Shown one piece after another: positions 39,457 through 55,890 of a DNA stretch of 64,000 nucleotides; positions within the stretch are counted from its first letter, which is position 1, and each line of letters starts with the position of its first letter. This DNA is from Actinomadura atramentaria DSM 43919 (GTDB lineage Bacteria; Actinomycetota; Actinomycetes; Streptosporangiales; Streptosporangiaceae), in contig NZ_KB907208.1 of NCBI RefSeq assembly GCF_000381885.1, forward strand, positions 434,001-498,000, in the 5' to 3' direction. The notes under the pieces were generated by a model, which saw only the letters and a list, made by a program, of their open reading frames with translations, made no database searches and was not told where the DNA came from. The position numbers and the translations under genes were made by a program.

Positions 39457-39875
39457 CCTTTCAACGGGGATGTCACCATCAATCTAGGGTGAGTATTCCA
39501 CGTGGTCAATGCGCTCAGAAGAATATTCCTGCTTCGGAATAATCGACTACAGGACGTAGCTACTCAAATACGCCAGACCCGTACAGAGGCGAAGAACCAT
39601 GCCCCAGACGGAGCCTGAAGTGCATCGGTCACCCATTACCCCAGGGGTCTCTACGGTCGGCGTGCCGTTCGTCGGTGCTGCTGTCGGCAGGGGCTTCCAC
39701 GAAGCACCGTGACGGGCTCTGAGCGGGTATGAGAAGGCCCCACACAGTCGGTGCCGTGCGCGGGCCGTTGCTCTCCTGCCTTCGGGAAGCCACGGGGAAA
39801 CGGGAAGACGTGTGACTGGTCGGTCGGGTTGGTTGGGTACCGCTAGCTGGGGCGTGATGCCCCTGGCCAGGTGCG
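39457..39875. other. Gene-free stretch at the island edge
   Basis: About 420 bases with no frame of coding character. Base composition shifts from A+T-richer (39460-39560) back to the usual high G+C. GGGGC-GTGAT-GCCCC (39849-39863), just beyond the sdaA 3' end, could be a short terminator. No integrase, tRNA fragment or clear flanking direct repeat was found. Confidence 0.45.
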
Positions 39876-41249
39876 TCAGCACTCGATGACGTTGACGGCG
39901 AGGCCGCCTCGGGACGTCTCCTTGTACTTGTCGAGCATGTCGCGGCCGGTGTCGCGCATGGTCTTGATGGCGCGGTCCAGGGAGACGAAGTGGCGGCCGT
40001 CGCCGCGCAGGGCGATGCGGGTCGCGGTGATCGCCTTGATCGCGCCGACCGCGTTGCGCTCGATGCACGGGACCTGGACCAGGCCGCCGACCGGGTCGCA
40101 GGTCAGGCCCAGGTTGTGCTCGATGGCGATCTCGGCGGCGTTCTCGACCTGGGCGGGCGTGCCGCCCAGGGCCTCGGTGAGGCCCGCCGCGGCCATCGAG
40201 CACGCCGAGCCGACCTCGCCCTGGCAGCCGACCTCCGCGCCGGAGATGCTGGCGTTCTGCTTGAACAGGACACCGATCGCGCCCGCCGTCAGCAGGAACC
40301 GCACCACCGTGTCGTCGCCGGAGCCCGGGACGAACCGGTCGTGGTAGTGCAGGACGGCCGGGACGATGCCCGCCGCGCCGTTCGTCGGGGCGGTGACGAT
40401 CCGCCCGCCGCCCGCGTTCTCCTCGTTCACCGCGAGCGCGAACAGCGTCACCCAGTCCATCGCGCGCAGCGGGTCCGCGTCGCCCTCCGCCAGCAGCGAC
40501 CGGTGCAGGCGCGGCGCGCGGCGCGGCACCTTCAACCCGCCCGGCAGCAGGCCCTCCGTCGCGCAGCCCCGCTCGACGGACGCGCGCATGACCGCCCACA
40601 GCGCCAGCAACTCGGCGCGGATCTCGGCGTCCGTACGGCCGAACGCCCGCTCGTTCGCCAGCATCAGCCCGGACACCGACAGGCCCGTCTCGGCGCAGCG
40701 CTCCAGCAGCTCGGCGGCCGTCGAGAAGGGATGCGGCAGGACGGTGTCGTCGGGCTTCACGCGGTCCGCCCCCGCCGCCTCCTCGTCCACGACGAACCCG
40801 CCGCCGACCGAGTAGTACACGCGCGACCGCAGCTCGTTCCCGGACGCGTCCCACGCCGTGAACCGCATCCCGTTCGGATGCCCCGGCAGCGACTCCTTGC
40901 GCTCGAACACCAGGTCGTCCCCGATGACGAACGGCACCTCGACCTCGCCGAGCAGCGCCAGCCGCCCGGTCGCCCTGATCTCCGCCAGCCGCTTGTCGAC
41001 CGTGTCGACGTCCACCCGCGCGGGCGTGTCCCCGCCGAGCCCCAGCGCGACGGCCTTGTCGCTGCCGTGCCCCTTGCCCGTCAGCCCGAGCGAGCCGTAC
41101 AGGACGGCCCGCACCCGCGCCGTCCGCGCCAGCAGCCCGTCGTCGCGCAGCCCGGCCGCGAACCGGTGCGCGGCCTCCATCGGGCCGCCCGTGTGCGACG
41201 ACGACGGCCCGATGCCGACCTTGAACAGGTCGAAGACGCTGATCGCCAC
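39876..41249 (-). CDS. sdaA: L-serine dehydratase, iron-sulfur type
   Basis: A 457-residue single-chain enzyme (SdaA alpha and beta domains fused) deaminating L-serine to pyruvate. It begins [20 protein letters not shown]. The 4Fe-4S cysteines are expected in [14 protein letters not shown] and [28 protein letters not shown] and the terminal IEC match the family, in which the C-terminal cysteine enters the active site. GTG start with AAGGGGGC. It lies downstream of glyA, so serine made from glycine can be drained to pyruvate. Confidence 0.95.
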   Translation of the reverse strand: MAISVFDLFKVGIGPSSSHTGGPMEAAHRFAAGLRDDGLLARTARVRAVLYGSLGLTGKGHGSDKAVALGLGGDTPARVDVDTVDKRLAEIRATGRLALLGEVEVPFVIGDDLVFERKESLPGHPNGMRFTAWDASGNELRSRVYYSVGGGFVVDEEAAGADRVKPDDTVLPHPFSTAAELLERCAETGLSVSGLMLANERAFGRTDAEIRAELLALWAVMRASVERGCATEGLLPGGLKVPRRAPRLHRSLLAEGDADPLRAMDWVTLFALAVNEENAGGGRIVTAPTNGAAGIVPAVLHYHDRFVPGSGDDTVVRFLLTAGAIGVLFKQNASISGAEVGCQGEVGSACSMAAAGLTEALGGTPAQVENAAEIAIEHNLGLTCDPVGGLVQVPCIERNAVGAIKAITATRIALRGDGRHFVSLDRAIKTMRDTGRDMLDKYKETSRGGLAVNVIEC

Positions 41250-41325
41250 GCCGCCCCCTTGCGCCGTTACGGATCTTCCGGTCTTACCCGGCTACACGGC
41301 GATGTTATCGGCGGGGGCCGAAACC

Positions 41326-41372
41326 GCGAGCGGCCCCGCGCGCCGCCGACCGGCGGGCGCGGGGCCGCTCGC
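41326..41372 (-). terminator. Strong hairpin after glyA
   Basis: A perfect 16-bp stem (GCGAGCGGCCCCGCGC with its complement) encloses a smaller CCGCC/GGCGG stem. It starts 7 bases beyond the glyA stop, on the transcript side. It separates glyA from sdaA. Confidence 0.75.
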
Positions 41373-41378
41373 GACCCG

Positions 41379-42635
41379 TCACAGGTCCGGGTACAGCGGG
41401 TGCTTGTCGGCCAGCGCCCGCACCCGGCGGGCCAGCGCGTCCCGGTCGAAGGACGGCTGGAGCGCCAGCGCGATCACGTCGGCGACCTCCTCGAAGTCCT
41501 CCGTCGTGAACCCGCGCGTCGCCAGCGCCGGCGTGCCGACGCGCAGCCCGGACGTCACCATCGGGGGCCGGGGGTCGTTCGGCACCGCGTTCCGGTTCAC
41601 CGTGATGCCGACCTCGTGCAGCCGGTCCTCGGCGTCGCGGCCCGTCAGCTCGGAGTCGACCAGGTCCACCAGGACCAAGTGGACGTCCGTCCCGCCCGTC
41701 AGCACCTTCACGCCCGACTTGCGCGAGTCGTCGGCCAGCAGCCGCTCGGCGAGCAGCCGCGCGCCCTCGACCGTCCGCCGCTGCCGGTCCTTGAACGCGT
41801 CGGACGCCGCGAACTTCAGCGCCACCGCCTTCGCCGCGATGACGTGCTCCAGCGGCCCGCCCTGCATCCCGGGGAACACGGCCGAGTTGATCTTCTTGCC
41901 GTACTCCTCCCTCGCCAGGATCAGGCCGCCGCGCGGGCCGCCGAGCGTCTTGTGCGTCGTCGTGGTGACGATGTCGGCGTGCGGCACCGGTGACGGGTGC
42001 AGCCCCGCCGCGACCAGCCCCGCGAAGTGCGCCATGTCCACCATGAGCAGCGCGCCCACCGAGTCGGCGATCTCCCGGAACCGGGCGAAGTCGAGCTGCC
42101 GGGGGTACGCCGACCAGCCCGCGACGATCATCTTGGGCCGGTGCTCGGCGGCGAGGGCGGCGACCTCGTCCATGTCGACCAGGCCGTCCTCCGGGCGGAC
42201 GTGGTAGGGCACCACGTTCAGCGTCTTGCCGGAGTAGTTCAGCCGCATCCCGTGCGTGAGGTGCCCGCCGTGCGCCAGGTCCAGCCCGAGGATCGTGTCG
42301 CCGTGCGACAGCAGCGCGAAGTACACCGCCGTGTTCGCCTGCGCGCCCGAGTGCGGCTGGACGTTCGCGTGCTCGGCCCCGAACAGCGCCTTCGCGCGGT
42401 CAATGGCGAGCTGCTCGGTGACGTCCACGTACTCGCAGCCGCCGTAGTACCGCCTGCCCGGGTACCCCTCGGCGTACTTGTTGGTGAGGACCGACCCCTG
42501 CGCCTCCAGCACCGCGACCGGCGCGAAGTTCTCCGAGGCGATCATCTCCAGCGTCGTCTGCTGCCGGTTCAGCTCCGCCGCGACGGCCTCGGCGACCTCC
42601 GGGTCGGCGGCGGCCAGCGAATCGTTGAAGCGCAC
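41379..42635 (-). CDS. glyA: Serine hydroxymethyltransferase
   Basis: A 418-residue PLP enzyme interconverting serine and glycine with THF. It has [40 protein letters not shown], and the Schiff-base lysine K229 in [14 protein letters not shown]. It follows gcvH by 4 bases in the same direction, so gcvT-gcvH-glyA is probably one operon. Confidence 0.97.
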   Translation of the reverse strand: MRFNDSLAAADPEVAEAVAAELNRQQTTLEMIASENFAPVAVLEAQGSVLTNKYAEGYPGRRYYGGCEYVDVTEQLAIDRAKALFGAEHANVQPHSGAQANTAVYFALLSHGDTILGLDLAHGGHLTHGMRLNYSGKTLNVVPYHVRPEDGLVDMDEVAALAAEHRPKMIVAGWSAYPRQLDFARFREIADSVGALLMVDMAHFAGLVAAGLHPSPVPHADIVTTTTHKTLGGPRGGLILAREEYGKKINSAVFPGMQGGPLEHVIAAKAVALKFAASDAFKDRQRRTVEGARLLAERLLADDSRKSGVKVLTGGTDVHLVLVDLVDSELTGRDAEDRLHEVGITVNRNAVPNDPRPPMVTSGLRVGTPALATRGFTTEDFEEVADVIALALQPSFDRDALARRVRALADKHPLYPDL

Positions 42636-42639
42636 GCGG

Positions 42640-43029
42640 TCAGTCCTCCTCGATGAGCTTGGAGTAGGCGGTCGCGTCGAGGAGGTCGCCCGGCTCGTCG
42701 GCGATCCGGACCTTGAAGATCCAGCCCTCGCCGTACGGGTCGTCGTTGATGACCTTCGGCTCGTCCAGCGCCGCCGTGTTCACCGCGGTGACCTCGCCGG
42801 TGACGGGGGAGTACAGGTCGCTGACGGACTTGGTCGACTCGACCTCGCCGCACACCTCCCCGGCCTCGACCGTGTCGCCCTCGGCGGGCTGCAGCTCGAG
42901 GTAGACGATCTCGCCGAGGGCGTCGGCGGCGTGCGCGGTGATCCCGACGGTCACGATGCCGCCCTCACCGTCGAGCCCCGCGACCCACTCGTGTTCTTCG
43001 CTGTAGCGAAGCTCCTCCGGAACGCTCAC
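42640..43029 (-). CDS. gcvH: Glycine cleavage system H protein
   Basis: A 129-residue lipoyl carrier. The lipoylated lysine is K67 in [38 protein letters not shown] and [13 protein letters not shown] are typical. It shuttles the aminomethyl group between GcvP and GcvT. gcvP is not in the window. Confidence 0.97.
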   Translation of the reverse strand: MSVPEELRYSEEHEWVAGLDGEGGIVTVGITAHAADALGEIVYLELQPAEGDTVEAGEVCGEVESTKSVSDLYSPVTGEVTAVNTAALDEPKVINDDPYGEGWIFKVRIADEPGDLLDATAYSKLIEED

Positions 43030-43050
43030 GATCGTTGTCTCTCTCCAGTT

Positions 43051-44148
43051 TCAGTGACGCTTGTAGAAGGGCAGGGCGACCACGTCGACCGCCTCGGGCC
43101 TGCCCCGGACGTCGACGGCGAGACCGTCCTCCTCCACGACGCCGGTGTCGAGGTAGGCGAGGGCGATCGGCCGGCCGAGGGTCGGCGACGGCGCGCCGCT
43201 GGTCACGACGCCGCACGGCAGGCCGGCCGCGGTGAGCACCGCGTACCCCTGGCGGGGCGAGCGGCGGCCGCGGGCGACCAGTCCCACGAGCCTACGGCCT
43301 GGCGGGGTCGCGGCCTGCGCCGCCAGAGCCTTCTTGCCCACGAAGTCGACGGGCTTGTCCAGTTTGACGACGCGGCCGAGGTTCGCCTCGAACGGCGTCG
43401 TCTCCGCCGTCAGCTCGTTGCCGTACAGCGGCATCCCGGCCTCCAGCCGCAGCGAGTCGCGCGCGGCCAGGCCCGCCGGGACGACCTGCTCCTCGGCCGC
43501 GAGGGCTCGCCAGACGGCGACGGCGTCGGCGGCGGAGACGAACAGCTCGAAGCCGTCCTCGCCGGTGTAGCCGGTGCGGGCGATCAGCGCGTCCACGCCC
43601 GCGACGCGGCCCGCGAGGATCGCGTAGTACTTCAGCCCGGCGAGCGGCGCGTCGGTGTGCCGCGCCAGGATCTCGTGGGCGAGCGGGCCCTGGAGCGCGA
43701 CGAGCGCGTACGCGGCGGAGCGGTCCTCCACGGCCGCGTCGAAGCCCGCCGCGCGCTCGGTGAGGGCGTCCGCGACGACGGCGATGTTGGCGGCGTTCGC
43801 GACGACCAGGAACACCTCGTCCGCGAGCCGGTAGACGATGAGGTCGTCCAGCACCCCGCCGTCCTGCGCGCAGATCATCGTGTACCGGGCGCGGCCCACG
43901 GCGAGCGCCGACAGGTCCCCGACCAGCGCGTGGTCGAGCGCGGCGGCCGCGCCCGTTCCGGTGACGAAGATCTCGCCCATGTGGGACAGGTCGAACAGGC
44001 CCGCGGCCGTCCGGACCGCGACGTGCTCGGCGGTCTCCGACGCGTACCGCAGCGGCATGAGGAAACCGGCGAAGTCCACCATCTGCCCCGAGAGGCCGAC
44101 GTGGACGTCGTACAGGGGGGTCTTCACCGCTTCGGTCTCGGCGGGCAT
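43051..44148 (-). CDS. gcvT: Glycine cleavage system T protein (aminomethyltransferase)
   Basis: A 365-residue folate-dependent enzyme releasing ammonia and making methylene-THF. It has [36 protein letters not shown], the folate-site [14 protein letters not shown], and [12 protein letters not shown]. No glycine riboswitch was recognised in the 108 bases between it and the divergent gene. Confidence 0.95.
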   Translation of the reverse strand: MPAETEAVKTPLYDVHVGLSGQMVDFAGFLMPLRYASETAEHVAVRTAAGLFDLSHMGEIFVTGTGAAAALDHALVGDLSALAVGRARYTMICAQDGGVLDDLIVYRLADEVFLVVANAANIAVVADALTERAAGFDAAVEDRSAAYALVALQGPLAHEILARHTDAPLAGLKYYAILAGRVAGVDALIARTGYTGEDGFELFVSAADAVAVWRALAAEEQVVPAGLAARDSLRLEAGMPLYGNELTAETTPFEANLGRVVKLDKPVDFVGKKALAAQAATPPGRRLVGLVARGRRSPRQGYAVLTAAGLPCGVVTSGAPSPTLGRPIALAYLDTGVVEEDGLAVDVRGRPEAVDVVALPFYKRH

Positions 44149-44256
44149 CGGGCACGGCTCCTTCGTCGCGAACGCGTTCCGACCATCGTCTCAGAACCCC
44201 CGCGCGCCACCGGTACCGAGGTGAGCGGCCCGGACGCGGCCCGCCATGATGAGACC

Positions 44257-45186
44257 GTGCGTGATCTTCGTGTGCTCGGGTCGGCCAGCGCCGTGCCCAC
44301 CAAACGGCGGAACCACAACGGCTACCTGCTGCGCTGGGACGGGTACGGCCTGCTGTTCGACCCCGGCGAGGGGACGCAGCGGCAGATGGCGCTCGCGGGC
44401 GCGTCCGCGACGGAACTGAACTTCCTGTGCGTCACGCACTTCCACGGCGACCACTGCCTGGGCGTGCCCGGGATCGTCCAGCGGATCGCCCGCGACGGCG
44501 TCCCGCACCCGGTGGTCGCCGCGTTCCCCGAGAGCGGCGCGGAGTACTGGGCGCGGCTGCGGCACGCGAGCCTGTTCCGCGACACCGACGTGATCGTCGA
44601 ACATCCCCTCGCGGGCGAGCGCGCCGCCGTCGACACCGGTGACGCGCCGTTCACGCTGACCGCGCGGCGGCTGTCGCACCCCGTCGAGGCGTACGGGTAC
44701 CGGCTCGCCGAACCGGACGGGCGGCGGATGCTGCCCGCCGAGCTGGCCCGGCGCGGCATCGCCGGGCCGCTGGTGCGGACGCTGCTGGAGCACGGGACCG
44801 TCGTCGCGCCGGACGGCCGGACGGTCGCCGTCGAGGAGGTCAGCGAGGTCCGGCCCGGTCAGGTGTTCGCGCTCGTCATGGACACGCGGCTGTGCGACGG
44901 TGTCGGGGAGCTCGCGGCGGACGCGGACATGCTCGTCATCGAGTCGACGTTCCTGGACCGGGACGCCGCGCTCGCCGCCGACTACGGGCACCTCACCGCC
45001 GGTCAGGCGGGACGGGTCGCGGCGGACGGGCGGGTGCGGCACCTCGTCCTCACCCACTTCTCCGAGCGCTACGGGGCCGACGAGGAAGAGCGGTTCCGCG
45101 CCGAGGCCGCCGCCGCGTTCAGCGGGGAGATCACCGTCGTCCACGACCTCGACCGCGTCCCGGTGCCCAAACGCAGAGATAAGTGA
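44257..45186 (+). CDS. rnz: Ribonuclease Z-type MBL-fold hydrolase
   Basis: A 309-residue protein. It begins [20 protein letters not shown] and has [11 protein letters not shown], the zinc site [10 protein letters not shown] (about residues 59-68), a long exosite region and the C-terminal [10 protein letters not shown] / LTHFSERY histidines. RNase Z removes tRNA 3' trailers, matching the absence of an encoded CCA in the tRNA here. GTG 44257 was chosen because LRVLGS then sits at the normal distance; CATGAT lies 6 bases upstream. Confidence 0.88.
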   Translation: MRDLRVLGSASAVPTKRRNHNGYLLRWDGYGLLFDPGEGTQRQMALAGASATELNFLCVTHFHGDHCLGVPGIVQRIARDGVPHPVVAAFPESGAEYWARLRHASLFRDTDVIVEHPLAGERAAVDTGDAPFTLTARRLSHPVEAYGYRLAEPDGRRMLPAELARRGIAGPLVRTLLEHGTVVAPDGRTVAVEEVSEVRPGQVFALVMDTRLCDGVGELAADADMLVIESTFLDRDAALAADYGHLTAGQAGRVAADGRVRHLVLTHFSERYGADEEERFRAEAAAAFSGEITVVHDLDRVPVPKRRDK

Positions 45187-45211
45187 CGGCGGGCCGGGCA
45201 CAGTGAGGGAC

Positions 45212-46570
45212 ATGGCTGAAGAAGTGGACGTCGTCGTCATCGGGCTCGGACCGGGCGGGGAGAACGCGGCGGGGCTGCTCGCCGACGCGGGCCTGCGTGT
45301 CGCGGCGGTCGAGGCGCGGCTGGTCGGCGGGGAGTGCCCGTATTTCGCGTGCGTCCCGACGAAGATGATGGCCCGCGCCGGGGACCTCGTCGCGGACGCC
45401 CGCCGCGCGCCGGAGCTGGCCGCCGACACCACCGTCCGGCCCGACTGGACGCGCGTCGCCGCGCGCATCCGCGACGAGGCCACCGACGACTGGAACGACC
45501 AGGCCGCCGCCGACCGGCTCACCGGGCGCGGCGTGCAGCTCGTCCGCGGCGAGGGCGTCATCACGGGGAAGCGCGAGGTCACGGTGGGGGACCGGGTGCT
45601 GCGCGCCGAGCGCGGCATCCTGCTGAACACCGGCACCGCGCCGCTCGTCCCGCCGATCGAGGGGCTGGCGGGCACGCCGTTCTGGACGAACCGGGAGGCG
45701 GTGCGCGCCAAGACGGCGCCGGAGTCGCTGGTCGTCCTCGGCGGCGGCGTCGTGGGCGTCGAGACCGCGCAGGTCTTCGCCCGGTTCGGGACGCGCGTGA
45801 CGATCATCGAGGGCGGGCCGCGGCTCGTCGGCCGCGAGGAGCCCGAGGCGGGCGACCTGCTCGGGAAGGTGTTCGAGCGCGAGGGCGTCGACGTCCGCAC
45901 CGGCACCCGCGTGGAGCGCGTCGCGCACGACGGCGCGTTCACGCTCGGCACGACCGGCGGCGAGATCACCGGGGAGCGGCTGCTCGTCGCGACCGGCCGC
46001 CGCCCCAACCTGAAGGGCCTCGGCCTCGGCGCGGTCGGCCTGGACGAGAACGCGCGCGCCCTGGACGTCGACGGCAACATGCGCGCGGGCGACGGCCTGT
46101 GGGCGATCGGCGACATCACCGGCAAGGGCGCGTTCACGCACGTGTCGATGTACCAGTCGGCGGTCGCGGTCCGCGACATCCTCGACCGGACGGGGCCGCC
46201 CGCGTCCTACCGGGCCGTCCCGCGCGTCACCTTCACCGACCCGGAGATCGGCGTCGTCGGCCTCACCGAGGCGGAGGCGCGCGACCAGAACCTCCCGGTC
46301 CGCGTCGGCCGCACGAACCTGGCGCAGTCCACGCGCGGCTGGATCCACGGCCCCGGCGGGGACGGCTTCGTCAAACTCGTCCAGGACGCCGAATGGGGAG
46401 TCCTCGTCGGCGCGACGGTCATGGGCCCGATGGCCGGAGAAATCCTCGGAGCCCTCTCCGTCGCCGTCCACGCCGAGGTCCACGTCGACACCCTGAGCAC
46501 GATGATCTACGCCTACCCGACCTTCCACCGAGCCATAGAAACGGCCTTGGCCGACCTCTACGACGACTGA
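45212..46570 (+). CDS. Flavoprotein disulfide reductase (LpdA-like)
   Basis: A 452-residue FAD/NAD(P) oxidoreductase. It has the FAD loop VVIGLGPGGENAA, the redox pair C42/C47 in GGECPYFACVPTK, NAD(P) loop VLGGGVVGVETAQVF and FAD-ribityl segment LWAIGDITGKGAFTH. The C-terminal dimer motif reads YAYPTFHRAIE, so the His of HPTxxE in lipoamide dehydrogenases is Tyr here and the Glu is lost. It is therefore probably not a dihydrolipoamide dehydrogenase but a quinone- or thiol-active relative of the mycobacterial LpdA group. Confidence 0.85.
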   Translation: MAEEVDVVVIGLGPGGENAAGLLADAGLRVAAVEARLVGGECPYFACVPTKMMARAGDLVADARRAPELAADTTVRPDWTRVAARIRDEATDDWNDQAAADRLTGRGVQLVRGEGVITGKREVTVGDRVLRAERGILLNTGTAPLVPPIEGLAGTPFWTNREAVRAKTAPESLVVLGGGVVGVETAQVFARFGTRVTIIEGGPRLVGREEPEAGDLLGKVFEREGVDVRTGTRVERVAHDGAFTLGTTGGEITGERLLVATGRRPNLKGLGLGAVGLDENARALDVDGNMRAGDGLWAIGDITGKGAFTHVSMYQSAVAVRDILDRTGPPASYRAVPRVTFTDPEIGVVGLTEAEARDQNLPVRVGRTNLAQSTRGWIHGPGGDGFVKLVQDAEWGVLVGATVMGPMAGEILGALSVAVHAEVHVDTLSTMIYAYPTFHRAIETALADLYDD

Positions 46571-46576
46571 CCCGCG

Positions 46577-51627
<5,051 letters not shown>

Positions 51628-51916
51628 GCGTTGAACCTCCGGAGGGGGCCGAGGAACTGCCGTGTGTCAGCCGCTGCGAGGTGCGTGACGAGAGGCGCGG
51701 CCGACGACCCCGGCACACCCGCGCCCGCACCGATGGGTCCGGGGGACGGAACACCCAGCAGGAAGGCTCCCACAGCGGTTGGAATTTGTCCGGAGATCGT
51801 CGGGGTGGACGTGCCGAACGGTTCTTCGGATTCCGTCTCCGGGGACTCTCGCCGTGTTGCTCGGCGAAAGCGTGCGAAGTGGTCATTTCGCTCTTTTCGG
51901 TCAATGAAAGCGTTCA
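51628..51916. other. cas operon upstream region
   Basis: About 290 bases between cse1 and the small membrane protein gene, both read leftward. No CRISPR repeat, cas3 remnant or convincing gene was seen; frames through it are Arg/Ser/Pro-rich and not family-like. It probably holds the cas promoter, but no clear -35/-10 pair could be assigned. Confidence 0.4.
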
Positions 51917-52096
51917 TCACCTTTGCGGGCTCCGGCCGAGGAGGATTGCGAGGGTGGACCGGGCGTCGCGGCGGCGGGCGGGGCTGCGGGAGGTGACCGA
52001 GACGAGGGCGACGCCGCACAGGGTCAGCGCGTAGGTGAACGCTGCGGCGGCGGCGAACACCGGGGCGTTGGTCAGCAGGGAGGGCAGTGCGGGCAT
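51917..52096 (-). CDS. Small single-helix membrane protein
   Basis: A 59-residue protein. One hydrophobic helix (about residues 11-34: VFAAAAAFTYALTLCGVALV) is followed by a basic tail (SPARRRDARSTLAILLGR). GAGAGGAA lies 5 bases before ATG 52096, a strong ribosome-binding site. It is upstream of, and codirectional with, the cas operon, and divergent from the STAND gene. Function unknown. A membrane partner in a defence locus is possible but unproven. Confidence 0.6.
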   Translation of the reverse strand: MPALPSLLTNAPVFAAAAAFTYALTLCGVALVSVTSRSPARRRDARSTLAILLGRSPQR

Positions 52097-52261
52097 GCGG
52101 GTTCCTCTCGGACGGGTCGGTCGGGCGCTGGTGGCCGACTGGCCCGACGGTTGTCTCCCGTCCTGGGGGTTTCTCGCGACGTCGGATCGTCGACTCGGTC
52201 GCGTTTCGGCTGGTCAGCGGCCACAAAAAAGTCGTCATGGACGGGCGCGAGAGGGGACGCG

Positions 52262-55200
52262 GTGAGCGGAGTGGAGCCGGTGGGGCGGCGGACGGCGCCC
52301 GTGGAGTTCGCCAATGCCCTGAAGGAGTTGTGCAACCGGGCCACGGGTCCCGAGCTGTCGCAGGCGGAGATCTGTCGCGCGGAGGGCATGAATCCGAGGA
52401 CGGTCAGCGCATGGCTCAACGGGAGACAGGTGCCGACACAGGATTCGTGGCCGGCGGCCCAGCGCCTGATCTCCCGGATGGAAAAACTGGCCGCCTGGTC
52501 GGCGCGTTCAGCCGAGGAGTGGGAACGGCTCTGGCAGCGGGCTCGCGCCCACGGCGATCTGCGGCAGGGAGGCAGGCCCGGTAACTCGTACCGTCCCACC
52601 CCGGCACTCCCCTTCCGGCTGATCCATGACCCGGCGCTCAGCAGATTGAAGAAGCTGAGTGGGCGGGACACCGAGCTTGAACAACTGCGCGAGCTGGTCG
52701 TCGGCGGAACGCACTACGTGTCGCTGGTGGCGCCGGCCTGGTCGGGCAAGTCCGAGTTCCTCACTCACTTCGCCAAAGATTACGCGCCGCCGGAAGTCGA
52801 TCTCATCGGATACTTCGTTCGCTGGGGCAAAGGAAGTGACACCGCTGGGAACTTCGTCGCGACGATGTGTGGAGCGCTGCGGCGGTACCTGAAGCACCTC
52901 GGGAAGACGAACACCGGACCGAAAGACAAGGACAAGGTCGCTCTTCTGGAGCTGTACGAGACGGTCTCGGAGCAGTGCATGAAGGAGGACCGCATCTTGG
53001 TCCTGCTCGTCGACGGACTCGATGAGGACGCCGGGACGTGGGGTACCGAGGCGCCTGTGAAGGAGACGTCCAGCATCGCGTCGATGCTCCCGCCCGAGCC
53101 GTATCCGGGGCTGGTCGTCCTGGTCAGCCGTCGACCGCATCCACCGCTGCCGATCGGCTTCCCGCACGACCATCCGTTGCGCGACGCCGAACCGGTCGTG
53201 GACTTCCGGCCGTCGCCGGAGGCCGCCGAGATCGCCGCGAAGAACGAAGCGGCGCTGGAGGACCTCGACGCACTGCTCAGCGGACACGATTCCTGGCAGC
53301 GGGACGTCGTCGGGCTGCTTGCCGTGGCCGAAGGCGGCCTCACGGAACAAGATCTGCTGTACCTGGTCCAAGGCGGCGGGTGCGAGATCATCCCGCATGA
53401 TCTGGCCCGTCTGTTGCGCAGTGTGGCCAGCCGCTCGTTCTCCCGCGAAGAACTTGAGCCGGACGCGCTCGTGCTGGCCCACCGCGATCTGCACAGACAG
53501 GCGTGCGAAAGCCTGGGGCAAAAGAAACTCGCCCGCCTTCGAGAAGGGTTCCGCGGCTGGGCGGACGAGTTCCGCGCGAAGGGCTGGCCCGCCGACACCC
53601 CCGGCTATCTGCTGCACGGCTATCTGGGGCTTCTTGAGCGCGAAGCCGCCGAGCGTCGCAAGAACTTCACCCTCGACCACCGTCGACTGGCGCGGCTCGC
53701 GGCGCGGGGCCGAACCGATCTGGCGCTCGCGTCACTGGACTGGATCACCTCGCCGGAACGGACCGGCCCAGAGAAGCCGACCCTCGCCGATCTGGCGTCG
53801 GCGGCGGCGTCGCGCGCTCTCCTGGAGGCGGGGAACACGCTGATTCCGCGCGAAGTGCTGCGGGCGCTGTGCGTGGTCGACGACGGGGAGCGGGCACGGG
53901 CGCTGGCGCTGGGCGCCGGTGATCCGGCGTCCAAGGCCGTCCGGCTCCTCGATGTCGTCCGGGAGCTTCTGGCGACGAGATTGCCCGGTGCGTCGGAGCA
54001 GGCGCGGAACTTCGCCTGGGAAGCGGCGATGTGGGCGGTGCGATCGGACGAGGGAGCGTCCTGGAGCCCTCCCGTCGCGGAGTGGGAGACCGTCGCGGTC
54101 GTCCCGCAGGCCGTCGTCGCGCTGGCCGAGGCGGGCCGGACGGACGGCGGGCGGGACGGGGCCGCGCTGACCGCCGAGGCCGTCCGGCTGCTGGAGCGCG
54201 TGGATATCCGCCGGTCCGAGAACGTGGAACCGGTGGCGCGGGCCGCCGCGCTGCTCTGCGAGGCCGCCCCGGACTTGGCGGCGCGCGTCTTGGACGAGCT
54301 GCTGCTCGAAGCGGATCACCAGGCGGAGAACGGAAAGCCGGTCCTCGCGGTCGAGATCATGGCGTCCGTTGCGGTGAACGATCCCGAGCGGAGGAAGAGC
54401 CTTCTGGAGAAGATCGAGAAGTTCTCCGAACGACTGGCGGTGGATTCCCACGGCCTTGTCGCCGTCGACTGCCGCGCCGTGGTGGTGTCCGCGCTCGCGC
54501 GCGTCCTCGAAGAGGTGACCTCGGAGGACGAGCGCGGAAAGCTGCGGTACCGGACCCGGGAACTCGCGAAGACCGCGTGGAGCGAAGCGCGAGCGATCTC
54601 CGAGACCGTGTCGGGGGACGACTTCGGCGCCTCACTGGCCTTGTTGGCGCAGGCGTCCTGCGATCTCGAAGAGCTGCCTGAAGCGGTGCGCGGAAGGCTC
54701 GGCGAGTTTCCTGCGCACATCACGGCGCGGGGTCGGGCGGTGGTCGATCAGGATCAACGCAAGAAGAACCGCCAGCCCGCCGAGCCAGATCCCGCTGACG
54801 GAGGCGCCAAGGAACCCCCTGAAGTTCGACAGGAGAGGGATCTGCTCCGCCAGGTGGCGCAATCGCGGTCGCTCGGCGACCGTGCGCGGTTGCGGCGGGA
54901 CGTGGATCAGTACCTTCAGGTCGTCGCCGAGCGGGAAGCCGACCTTCCGTGGCTCCCGCACCTCGCCGAAGCCCTTGCGGGCCTTCCCGGAGACACCGGT
55001 TCAGCCCTGGCACGGCTGACGGGAAAGGCGCACGGAGCATTGCCGGGCGTACGTCTGATGACAGCGGCGGCGAGGGGACACGCGGACGCGGGGCGGCGCG
55101 TCGAGGCGCTGCGGTGCGCCGTGCAGGCGGCGGCGCTCGCCGAGCGGGTGAGTCCGCAGCCGCCGGAGATGCGGGCGTCGGTCGCGCAGGCGTTCGCGTA

Positions 55201-55876
55201 CGCGGGCGAGGCCGACACCGCCGAGTCATGGGCCGGTCCTCCGGATGGGCGGCGGCCCAGGGGGCGGGCGGGGCTCCAGTACCGGCGGGCGGCGCTGGCC
55301 GTCGACGCGGAACTCGATCCGGCGGCGATCGGCGGCCTGCTGGGCGCCGGTCCGCTCGGGGTCGAAAGCGATCTGCTCGAAGCGTTGCGACGTCTCGCCT
55401 CGGGGGAGTCGGTGGACGCGCGCCTCGCGTCCCTGCGGACGACGGCGTACGCACGCCTCACGACCGAACCCCTGCTCGCCACCGGCCTCGCGCTGCTGCA
55501 CGCCGCGCGCGGTGAAGTCGCGTCCGCGATCCGCGTGGCCGACGACATACCGGACCCAACGGCTCGCGGTGTCGCGCAGGTGACCGTCGCCGGATACCTG
55601 CAAGGAGCCCCCACGCATTTGGACGCGGCGGGAGACGAGGACCGGTGGAAGCTGTCCGTCCTCCGAGTCCTCGCGCATCGCCTGTGCCCGGTGACGGAAA
55701 CGGTCTCCGTCCACGAGCTGGTCGGCGGAATCCTGCGCACCGAAAGCTGGTACCGGGCGCTGCCGCTGCTCGGCCGAATCGACCCGAGGTCGGTGGCCGG
55801 GGTCGTCGACGTCCTCGACCACCACGGCCGCGTCCTCACCGATCTGCACCCGAATCCGCACGCGGCGCAGGAATAG
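52262..55876 (+). CDS. HTH-STAND NTPase with helical repeats
   Basis: A 1204-residue protein. An N-terminal helix-turn-helix (about 15-80: [20 protein letters not shown]) is followed by an NTPase. The Walker A is [10 protein letters not shown] (about 156-165, first Gly replaced by Ala) and the Walker [12 protein letters not shown] (about 246-256). A winged-helix-like region follows (about 330-420), then some 750 residues of Ala/Leu/Arg-rich helices suggesting a TPR-like sensor. This order is that of STAND regulators, which oligomerise on ligand binding; some act in antiphage defence. GTG 52262 follows GAGGGG. Upstream frame extension is not conserved-looking. Confidence 0.78.
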   Translation: MSGVEPVGRRTAPVEFANALKELCNRATGPELSQAEICRAEGMNPRTVSAWLNGRQVPTQDSWPAAQRLISRMEKLAAWSARSAEEWERLWQRARAHGDLRQGGRPGNSYRPTPALPFRLIHDPALSRLKKLSGRDTELEQLRELVVGGTHYVSLVAPAWSGKSEFLTHFAKDYAPPEVDLIGYFVRWGKGSDTAGNFVATMCGALRRYLKHLGKTNTGPKDKDKVALLELYETVSEQCMKEDRILVLLVDGLDEDAGTWGTEAPVKETSSIASMLPPEPYPGLVVLVSRRPHPPLPIGFPHDHPLRDAEPVVDFRPSPEAAEIAAKNEAALEDLDALLSGHDSWQRDVVGLLAVAEGGLTEQDLLYLVQGGGCEIIPHDLARLLRSVASRSFSREELEPDALVLAHRDLHRQACESLGQKKLARLREGFRGWADEFRAKGWPADTPGYLLHGYLGLLEREAAERRKNFTLDHRRLARLAARGRTDLALASLDWITSPERTGPEKPTLADLASAAASRALLEAGNTLIPREVLRALCVVDDGERARALALGAGDPASKAVRLLDVVRELLATRLPGASEQARNFAWEAAMWAVRSDEGASWSPPVAEWETVAVVPQAVVALAEAGRTDGGRDGAALTAEAVRLLERVDIRRSENVEPVARAAALLCEAAPDLAARVLDELLLEADHQAENGKPVLAVEIMASVAVNDPERRKSLLEKIEKFSERLAVDSHGLVAVDCRAVVVSALARVLEEVTSEDERGKLRYRTRELAKTAWSEARAISETVSGDDFGASLALLAQASCDLEELPEAVRGRLGEFPAHITARGRAVVDQDQRKKNRQPAEPDPADGGAKEPPEVRQERDLLRQVAQSRSLGDRARLRRDVDQYLQVVAEREADLPWLPHLAEALAGLPGDTGSALARLTGKAHGALPGVRLMTAAARGHADAGRRVEALRCAVQAAALAERVSPQPPEMRASVAQAFAYAGEADTAESWAGPPDGRRPRGRAGLQYRRAALAVDAELDPAAIGGLLGAGPLGVESDLLEALRRLASGESVDARLASLRTTAYARLTTEPLLATGLALLHAARGEVASAIRVADDIPDPTARGVAQVTVAGYLQGAPTHLDAAGDEDRWKLSVLRVLAHRLCPVTETVSVHELVGGILRTESWYRALPLLGRIDPRSVAGVVDVLDHHGRVLTDLHPNPHAAQE

Positions 55877-55890
55877 GTGACGATGGGGAG

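Noticed and set aside
39457..39875. Attachment site for an integrative element next to the A+T-richer island
   Set aside because: No integrase, no tRNA 3' end and no matching direct repeat at the other side of the island could be found.
44149..44256. Glycine riboswitch upstream of gcvT
   Set aside because: The 108-base gap is too short and lacks the conserved glycine-aptamer sequence blocks.
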